The notes under the pieces: generated by a model
Told to the model about the DNA's origin: nothing
The model's input: only the letters and a program-made list of their open reading frames with translations
Databases searched by the model: none
Assembly (NCBI GenBank): GCA_027489835.1
Contig: JAIXZF010000432.1
Coordinates: forward strand, 1 to 11,464
Direction: 5' to 3'
Length of the DNA: 11,464 nucleotides
Source: Hyphomicrobiales bacterium
GTDB taxonomy: Bacteria > Pseudomonadota > Alphaproteobacteria > Rhizobiales > Beijerinckiaceae
Translations under genes and position numbers: made by a program
Shown here: piece by piece, positions 6,029 through 11,464 of the stretch
Layout of the letters: every line of letters starts with the position of its first letter
How positions within the stretch are numbered: position 1 is the stretch's first letter

Positions 6029-7032
6029 GATGCGCCGGCCGCCGCGAGGCGCCCCGCGAGCTTCAGGGCAACGAGGAGGCTGTCCGGCCGCGCGACGCCT
6101 TTGCCGGCGATGTCGAAGGCCGTGCCGTGATCCGGCGAGGTGCGGATAAAGGGCAGCCCGAGCGTGACGTTGACGCCCTCGTCGAAGGCCAGCGTCTTGG
6201 CCGGGATCAGGCCCTGATCGTGGTACATGGTCAGCGCGACGTCATAGCCGGCGCGGGCGCGGGCGTGGAACATCGTGTCGGCGGGCAGGGGGCCCGTCGC
6301 CGCTATGCCGAGCGCACGCAGCGCCTCGACGGCCGGAGCCACCACGGCTGCATCCTCCGCGCCGAGCGCGCCGCCTTCGCCGGCGTGCGGGTTGAGCCCG
6401 GCCAGCGCCAGCCTTGGCTCGGCTATGCCGAAGCGCAGGCGCATTTCGCGTGCGACGATGACGGCGGTCTCGACGATCAGCCGGGTGGTCAGTTCCGCCG
6501 GCACGCGGGCGAGCGGGATATGGATCGTCACCGGAACGACGGCCAGCATCTCGCTCCAGATCAGCATCACAGGCCGCGGCGGCGGATCGCCGGCCAGCGC
6601 GGCCAGAAACTCCGTATGGCCGGGATGGGCGAAGCCGGCGGCGTAGAGCACGGACTTGGCGATGGGGTTGGTGACGATGGCGCCAGCCGCGCCGGAGCGC
6701 GCGAGGTCCACTGCCATCTCGATCGCCCGGATGGTGCCGCGCGCGGTGGCGGGCTCGGGCTTGCCGGGCGCAGCGTCCGCGTCGCAGCCATGGTCGATGA
6801 CCGGCAGCGCGTGCTCGAACACGGCCTCGGCCTCGCCGGGGTCAGCGATGCGCCTGACGGGGACGCCGAGGTTCATCAGCCGGGCACGGACTTCGACGGC
6901 GCCGGGTGACGCGATCATCGCGAAGGGAGGGGTCCGGCAGGCGGCGCGGTCGCGCCATAGCGTCAGCGCCAGCTCCAGCCCGATGCCGGCGGGGTCGCCC
7001 TGGGTCAGGACCAGCGGACGCGCTTGGGCCAT
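6025..7032 (-). CDS. pdxA: 4-hydroxythreonine-4-phosphate dehydrogenase PdxA
   Basis: The 335-residue protein matches PdxA throughout (E. coli 329). The N-terminal LTQGDPAGIGLEL (9-21) is the family opening. TNPIAK (121-126) and GHTEFLA (138-144) line the substrate site. The three metal-binding histidines are His171 in VTIHIPLARVP, His216 in GLNPHAGEGG and His271 in MYHDQGL. SPDHGTAFDIAGKG (299-312) closes the active site. The enzyme oxidises 4-phosphohydroxy-L-threonine with NAD; the product decarboxylates to 3-amino-1-hydroxyacetone phosphate for the DXP-dependent pyridoxal phosphate pathway. GGAG (7043-7040) lies 7 nt before the ATG. The gene starts only 15 nt after lptD and overlaps rsmA by 4 nt. 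In E. coli surA sits directly upstream of pdxA; here lptD takes that place. Confidence 0.97.
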   Translation of the reverse strand: MAQARPLVLTQGDPAGIGLELALTLWRDRAACRTPPFAMIASPGAVEVRARLMNLGVPVRRIADPGEAEAVFEHALPVIDHGCDADAAPGKPEPATARGTIRAIEMAVDLARSGAAGAIVTNPIAKSVLYAAGFAHPGHTEFLAALAGDPPPRPVMLIWSEMLAVVPVTIHIPLARVPAELTTRLIVETAVIVAREMRLRFGIAEPRLALAGLNPHAGEGGALGAEDAAVVAPAVEALRALGIAATGPLPADTMFHARARAGYDVALTMYHDQGLIPAKTLAFDEGVNVTLGLPFIRTSPDHGTAFDIAGKGVARPDSLLVALKLAGRLAAAGAS

Positions 7033-7047
7033 GTCGGCGCTCCGGCC

Positions 7048-9585
7048 CTACTTGATGCCGTCGACGCCGTTGCTGCTCTGGTCGCCGAAAGCCTGACGGA
7101 AGTTGACCGCGCCGAGCGTGCGCAGTTCGAGCCGGATCAGCACGCCCTGATTGGTCCGCGCGGGGGTGCCCTCCGACGTGTCCTTGAACGAGGTGAAGTA
7201 GCTCACGTCCAGGATGGTGCACTCGTCACGGTAGTTCACGCCCAGGGACATGGACGAGATCGAGAACCGGGGCGTCGACTTCGGCGGGACCAGCACACGG
7301 TCGGTGAGGTACTTGTCGAGATCGTAGAGAACCGAGCCGCGGACGCTCCAGTTCTGGCCGAGCTTCACGCCCGTGCCCAGAGCGATGCCCTCGCGGCGGA
7401 AGGGCTGGGCGCGCTCGGGCTGGGCTTCGTAGCGGGCATAGGTGATCGAGGCGGTGATCGGATCGAGGTTCGCCGTGGCGGAGACCTCGATGGCGCGCGC
7501 CGAGAAGGTTCGCTCGTCGAAGCGGCCCTTGGCGGTGATCGAGCCATAGGGCGTCGGCGTGAGCTGGACGCGCGCGACATAATCCGAGCGGCGCGAGTCG
7601 AGGCCGGTGTTGAGGCCGGAATTGGCCATGTCGGCGACGGCGTAGGAGTTGCGGCCGGCAAGGTGAAGGGACTGGCCGAACAGCGCATTGGCGGTCGCGC
7701 CGTTGGCGAAGACGCCGGCGTAGTTCAGCCCGTAGCTCATGCGGATGCCGCCCTCGGTCCGGTCGTAGCCGGAGAAGCGGTTCCACTCGAACAGGTTGGT
7801 GTCGTCAAAGACGAGGCTCTGCGAGTCCTCGTTCGGCGTGCGGCCGATGTTGCTTTCGTTCGCGCGCGCCACGATCTGCGCCACCGGCGAGATGATGTGG
7901 TTGCCGGCTCCGGCCGACAGCACCAGCGGATAGGCGTAGGTCAGGCCGATCGCCGGCATGACGCGGCCATAGCTGCCGTTGCGGACGCCGAAGGCGCCCT
8001 GATCGTTGTTGTTGAAGCCGCCGCCGGCGAGGTTGGTCGAAAAGCCGTCGAAGCGGATGCCGGCATAGGGCGTCCAGACCTGGCCGATCGGGTCGATGAT
8101 CTGGCGGCGCCAGGACAGGCCGATCGAGGCGCGGGTCGTCGTGCCGCCGATGCCGCGCAGCAGGCACTCGGTCTTGTTGTAGACGAAGCAGCCTTCGTAA
8201 TACGAGGCCGTGGGCGTCGTGACGAGGTAGTTGGTGCCGGCATAGTTGCGCGCGGCGGTCGGGATCGTCTGGAAGCCGGCCTGATCGCGGGTCAGGCTGG
8301 TGATGTTGGCGTCGACCGTGATCTCGCCGCCGAGCGCGCCGGGCCCCTCGATGCGCTTGTTGTAGTCGAGCACGGGATGGACGATCGGCTGCTGCTTCTG
8401 CCAGTCGACATAGCTCAGCGGCCGGAAATGGTAGGCGCGGGCGTCGAACCAGGCATTGGCGCTCTGGCCATTGAGATAGACGGTGGACGTCACCTCGCGG
8501 AAGAAGGTCGAGGTCAGGCCTTCGCTGCGGATGCGGTAGTTGCGGTAGAAATAGCGGTCCGTCGAGGCCGAGAGATCCCAGCCGAAGCGCCACTTGTCGT
8601 TGATGTCGAAGGTGCCGAAGGTCTCGATCGAGCCACGGAACTTGTTGTTGCCCGCGCCGACGGGCGGAGCGCTGTAGGCGCTGGGATCCTGCTGGAAGAT
8701 GCCAGCGCCGCGGATCGTATAGGAGCCATTCACCAGACGGTGGCGCCACTCGGCGAGGCCTAGGAAGCCCTGGCGCGAGAAGACCGTGGGCGTGAGCGTG
8801 AGGTCGTAGTTCGGGGCGAGGTTGATGAAGACCGGCACGCCGACGCCGACGCCGAGCTGCGTCGAGGAATAGATCGTCGGCGCGAGCAGGCCCGTCTGAC
8901 GCTTGACGGTCGAGTCGGGCGACCAGAAATACGGAATGTAGGCGACCGGTATGCCGGCGAATTCGAGCGTCGAGCTCTCGAAGTAGATCGTCTTCTCGTC
9001 GCCCTTGTGGATGATCCGCTTGGACTTGACCTGCCACAGCGGCGGCCGCTCGGGGTTGTCCTTGCAGGGCTCGCAGGCGGTGTAGGTGCCGGTCTCGAAG
9101 CTGACGGTGTCGCCGCCGGAGCGCTCGGCGCGGGGCGCGGCGAAGCGGCTGCGGTCCGGATTCTGCGTGCGCAGCGTGTCGATGAAGCCTTCGCGGAAAT
9201 CGTCGGTCAGGTCGAAGCGTGAGCCGGTCACGATCTGGCCGTTGCTCTCGGTCAGCCGGGCGTTGCCCTCGGCGTAGACCCGCTTCGTCGTCTGGTTGTA
9301 GACGACCCGGTCCGCCTCGAGCGTGCGGCCCTGATAAAAGATCTGGACGTCGCCGACGGCTTCGACCGTATTCTTGTCGTTGTTGTAGACGAGCTGCTTG
9401 GCCTCGACGAGCATGCGCTCCTTCGGCTGGCCCGGGGCCGGGGCACGGCCGGGAATCAGCGACTGGCCGAGCGCGTGACTCGACGCGAGAACCAGCACGA
9501 GGCTCGTGCCGGCTGCAAGCTGCCAGAATCGCGTCTTGCGCGAGCTCATTCGCTCAGTCACCCAGTCAACGCAAGCTCGGCGCAT
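7048..9585 (-). CDS. lptD: LPS-assembly protein LptD (outer-membrane LPS translocon)
   Basis: Counted from ATG 9585, the 845-residue protein has a signal peptide with a basic stretch (SSRKTR, 14-19), a hydrophobic core (about 22-37) and likely cleavage near HALGQ (37-41). An LptA/OstA-like beta-jellyroll follows (about 55-200; KQLVYNNDKNTVEAVGDVQI, RVVYNQTTKRVYAEGNARL). The LptD C-terminal barrel domain fills the rest, with strands rich in alternating Tyr/Arg/Gly; IPYFWSPD and GLLAPTIYSS mark the junction. With LptE, LptD inserts LPS into the outer leaflet. Cysteines are C171/C174 (CEPC), C466, C474 and C789, plus C5 before the signal core. ATG 9585 has AAGAGGA 6 nt upstream and overlaps the lptG stop by 1 nt. 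GTG 9588 and ATG 9549 (a more typical signal-peptide length) are alternatives. lptG lies upstream; pdxA follows after 15 nt. Confidence 0.95.
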   Translation of the reverse strand: MRRACVDWVTERMSSRKTRFWQLAAGTSLVLVLASSHALGQSLIPGRAPAPGQPKERMLVEAKQLVYNNDKNTVEAVGDVQIFYQGRTLEADRVVYNQTTKRVYAEGNARLTESNGQIVTGSRFDLTDDFREGFIDTLRTQNPDRSRFAAPRAERSGGDTVSFETGTYTACEPCKDNPERPPLWQVKSKRIIHKGDEKTIYFESSTLEFAGIPVAYIPYFWSPDSTVKRQTGLLAPTIYSSTQLGVGVGVPVFINLAPNYDLTLTPTVFSRQGFLGLAEWRHRLVNGSYTIRGAGIFQQDPSAYSAPPVGAGNNKFRGSIETFGTFDINDKWRFGWDLSASTDRYFYRNYRIRSEGLTSTFFREVTSTVYLNGQSANAWFDARAYHFRPLSYVDWQKQQPIVHPVLDYNKRIEGPGALGGEITVDANITSLTRDQAGFQTIPTAARNYAGTNYLVTTPTASYYEGCFVYNKTECLLRGIGGTTTRASIGLSWRRQIIDPIGQVWTPYAGIRFDGFSTNLAGGGFNNNDQGAFGVRNGSYGRVMPAIGLTYAYPLVLSAGAGNHIISPVAQIVARANESNIGRTPNEDSQSLVFDDTNLFEWNRFSGYDRTEGGIRMSYGLNYAGVFANGATANALFGQSLHLAGRNSYAVADMANSGLNTGLDSRRSDYVARVQLTPTPYGSITAKGRFDERTFSARAIEVSATANLDPITASITYARYEAQPERAQPFRREGIALGTGVKLGQNWSVRGSVLYDLDKYLTDRVLVPPKSTPRFSISSMSLGVNYRDECTILDVSYFTSFKDTSEGTPARTNQGVLIRLELRTLGAVNFRQAFGDQSSNGVDGIK

Positions 9586-10673
9586 CACCCATCCTCTTGA
9601 TGAAGAAGGGCGAGGACACCAAGCAGACTCCCCAAAATCGCCGGAAGCCAGGCAGCCATTTCCGGGGCGATGATCCCGTTGGCTCCGAGGTCTTCCGTAA
9701 GCTCAGTGGCGACGTAAAGCACGAAGCCGGCCACAACGCCACCCAGCACCATTCGAGCCACGCCACCAAACCTGAAAAATCTTAAGGAAACGGTCGCCGC
9801 CACCAGAATCATCGCGACCAGCAGCAGCGGGCGCGCGGTGAGGACGGCCTGCTGGAGCTTGTAGCGCGTGGCGTCCAGCCCGGCCCGCTGGGTCCTGTCG
9901 ATGACCTCCGGCAGGTCCCAGTAGGAAACCTGCTCGGGCGGCGTGAAGCTGCGCCTGACCTGCTCGATCTCGAGATTGGTGGCGACGATCGCGGTGCCGT
10001 AGCTCTGGGGTTCGTCGATGGTCGACACGACCCTGACGTCGCTGAGCATCCAGTAGCCTTCGTAGAGCACGGCGCGCGCCGCCTCGACGCGGTCGACGAG
10101 GCTGCCCTTGGCGTCGAAGTTGAAGAAGGTGACCTGGTTGAGCTGCCGGCCCTGATCCGCGCTGGAGATGGCCCGGACCACCGACTGCCCGTCGACGCTC
10201 TTCTGCCGCAACCAGATTTCCTTCTCTACGGCGGCGCGGCCGGTCTTGCCGAAGATCTTGGCCTCGATGTTGGAGGCGCGCTGCTTGAACTCGGCTGCGA
10301 CGGGGTTGAACACGCCGACGGCCACGATGCCGAGGATCGCGCCGGCGAGGATGCCCGGCTGGAGGAACTGCCAGGCCGAGACGCCGGCCGAGCGGGCGAC
10401 GACCAGCTCCAGCTTGCGGCTGAGGCCGAGCAGCGCGCCCATCGCCCCGAACAGCACGGCGAAGGGCAGGACCTGCTCCGCGATCGAGGGCGCACGGTAG
10501 AAGGACAGCGTGGCCATGACGCCGGCCGAGGCATCTTGCGCGTCGCCCGCGCGGCGCATGAGCTCGACGAAATCCAGCGTGAAGATCAGCATGTAGATGG
10601 TGAAGAACACGCCCGCGATCATGCGCAGGAAGCGCAGCGCGATGTAGACGCCAAGCGTGCGGCCGATGATCAT
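9585..10673 (-). CDS. lptG: LPS export ABC transporter permease LptG
   Basis: The 362-residue protein has the LptF/LptG (YjgP/YjgQ) layout: membrane segments near 11-34, 64-85 and 101-125, a periplasmic beta-jellyroll (about 130-270), then three more near 280-297, 307-326 and 337-358. Family landmarks are LDFVELMRRAG (33-43), GLSRKLELVVARSAGVSAWQF (83-103), FNPVA (122-126) and YWDLPEVI (251-258). With LptF and the ATPase LptB it extracts LPS from the inner membrane and passes it to LptC. The call of G rather than F rests on its position between lptF and lptD and on the YWDLPE-type motif. GAGG (10682-10679) lies 5 nt before the ATG, which overlaps the lptF stop as ATGA. The last 70 or so codons use many rarer codons (TTA, AGA, AGG, CTT, TTG, AGT) unlike the rest of the gene. 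Confidence 0.95.
   Translation of the reverse strand: MIIGRTLGVYIALRFLRMIAGVFFTIYMLIFTLDFVELMRRAGDAQDASAGVMATLSFYRAPSIAEQVLPFAVLFGAMGALLGLSRKLELVVARSAGVSAWQFLQPGILAGAILGIVAVGVFNPVAAEFKQRASNIEAKIFGKTGRAAVEKEIWLRQKSVDGQSVVRAISSADQGRQLNQVTFFNFDAKGSLVDRVEAARAVLYEGYWMLSDVRVVSTIDEPQSYGTAIVATNLEIEQVRRSFTPPEQVSYWDLPEVIDRTQRAGLDATRYKLQQAVLTARPLLLVAMILVAATVSLRFFRFGGVARMVLGGVVAGFVLYVATELTEDLGANGIIAPEMAAWLPAILGSLLGVLALLHQEDG
9592..9598 (-). promoter_or_regulatory. Ribosome-binding site of lptD inside the lptG 3' end
   Basis: On the minus strand AAGAGGA (9598-9592) lies within the last codons of lptG, 6 nt before ATG 9585 and only 3 nt before GTG 9588. The spacing favours ATG 9585, giving a TGATG stop-start overlap with lptG. 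ATG 9549 has only a weak GAG upstream. Confidence 0.6.
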
Positions 10674-11464
10674 GCCGGCCTCGCGGCGCGGGCTCGGAGG
10701 CCCTGGGCGATGCCATCGAAGCGGCGCGACAGCGCCGCGGCCAGCGGATTGAGCCTGTGGCCTGCGAAGATGATGAGCAGGCTGCCCATGCAGGCCAGCA
10801 GCGGCAGGGCATAGGCGAGATAGACGGCGCCGGCCGAGCGGACCATGACGCTCGACAGCGCGAAGCCGGCGATCCTGAGTGCGATGACCGCGATGGAGGC
10901 TGCCGCCACCGCCGAGCCGCGGCCCTGGCGCGTGGTGCGGGGCTCGCCCAGCGCCGCGAAGCCGATGAGGATGAAGGCGACGACGTAGATCGGCGCGAGG
11001 AACCTGTCATGCAGTTCGGCCCGGAACCGGCCGCGGAGCTGCTTGTAGTATTCCTCGTTCGGATCCGGGAAGAGCAGGTCCTCGGTCGTGCGCTCGCGCG
11101 GCTTGAGGATGACGTTGACGCCGTCCTGCCCGAAGCTGCTCAGATCGACGCCATAACGCTCGAAGGTGACGATGGAGCTGTCGCGGGACTTGGCGTCCTG
11201 CCGCTGGATGGAGCCCTGCTCGAGCACGAGGAAGGGTTTGCCCTCGATGTCGAGCGTCTGGCCCTTGTCGGCGATGTAGACCGTCGGGCGGTCGGGGTCG
11301 CGCCTGTCCTGGAAGAAGATGCCGAGCAGCGCATCGCCGGAGCGCTCGCGGTAGTGGAAGGTGATGCCCTGGTCGAGCGTGGTGAACTGGCCTTCGCGGA
11401 CGACGTTGGCGATGACGTCGCCGCGGATGCGGGTGATCATGTCGCGCAGGTCGCGGAAGCTGGC
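10670..11464 (-). CDS. lptF: LPS export ABC transporter permease LptF, C-terminal 264 residues (5' end outside window)
   Basis: The open frame runs to the window edge, so the first Met inside it (11440) is internal and the true start lies beyond. A full LptF is about 360-400 residues, so roughly the first 100-130, with the first three membrane segments, are missing. Visible are the periplasmic jellyroll (fragment residues about 15-130; TFHYRERSGDALLGIFFQDRR, with AVLEQG-like LVLEQGSIQR) and three C-terminal membrane segments (about 156-172, 184-208 and 212-234; FLAPIYVVAFILIGFAALG is typical of the fourth segment of the family). The protein pairs with LptG as the permease of the LptB2FG exporter. 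It overlaps lptG by 4 nt (ATGA at 10673-10670), so the two subunits are probably made in equal amounts by coupled translation. Confidence 0.93.
   Translation of the reverse strand, partial: ASFRDLRDMITRIRGDVIANVVREGQFTTLDQGITFHYRERSGDALLGIFFQDRRDPDRPTVYIADKGQTLDIEGKPFLVLEQGSIQRQDAKSRDSSIVTFERYGVDLSSFGQDGVNVILKPRERTTEDLLFPDPNEEYYKQLRGRFRAELHDRFLAPIYVVAFILIGFAALGEPRTTRQGRGSAVAAASIAVIALRIAGFALSSVMVRSAGAVYLAYALPLLACMGSLLIIFAGHRLNPLAAALSRRFDGIAQGLRARAARPA

Noticed and set aside
5138..6130. 330-codon plus-strand frame opposite rsmA
   Set aside because: Antisense shadow of rsmA, with no recognisable motif.
7024..8763. 579-codon open frame on the plus strand opposite lptD
   Set aside because: Antisense shadow of lptD. 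The product is Val/Asp/Gly/Arg-rich without motifs or a ribosome-binding site.
9703..11010. 435-codon open frame on the minus strand overlapping lptG and lptF in another frame
   Set aside because: Arg/Ala/Pro-rich low-complexity translation typical of the wrong frame. The lptG and lptF frames carry the family motifs.
1..11464. tRNA, rRNA, CRISPR array, insertion sequence, prophage or attachment site
   Set aside because: I saw no repeated spacer pattern, tRNA-like fold, transposase motif or flanking duplications. Apart from parts of the fabG-acpP gap, nearly all of the window is housekeeping coding sequence.

Overview
The window is high-GC DNA (roughly 65-70% G+C by eye), gene-dense, with codon use dominated by CTG/CTC, GCC/GCG and CGC. 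Gene content, gene order and protein signatures point to an alphaproteobacterium, most likely in the order Hyphomicrobiales (Rhizobiales). I cannot name a genus from the sequence. It is a core housekeeping region. I see no mobile element, tRNA, rRNA or CRISPR array, and no undescribed multi-gene system.

Left half, + strand (1-5169): the 3' end of fabG, then acpP, fabF, mltG, yicC and gmk. fabG, acpP and fabF make the fatty-acid elongation block: ketoacyl-ACP reductase, acyl carrier protein and ketoacyl-ACP synthase II. mltG cuts nascent glycan strands and so sets peptidoglycan strand length. yicC encodes a YicC-family endoribonuclease and gmk encodes guanylate kinase; the ribosome-binding site of gmk lies against the yicC stop codon. 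The only long gap (196-430) precedes acpP and probably carries its promoter and leader.

Right half, - strand (5174-11464), read right to left: lptF (5' end outside the window), lptG, lptD, pdxA, rsmA. All junctions are overlaps of 1-4 nt or a 15-nt gap, so this looks like one translationally coupled operon. lptF and lptG encode the membrane subunits of the LPS-extracting ABC transporter, and lptD encodes the outer-membrane LPS translocon. pdxA (vitamin B6 synthesis) and rsmA (16S rRNA dimethylation) follow. The order lptD-pdxA-rsmA is that of E. coli, except that surA, which lies between lptD and pdxA there, is absent.

The two operons converge at 5169/5174 with 4 nt between stop codons, inside a set of overlapping perfect palindromes that could act as a shared terminator. 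Other points worth a look are a lower-GC, relaxed-codon island across the lptG/lptD junction, a long proline-rich C-terminal tail on MltG, and the cysteine pattern of LptD.
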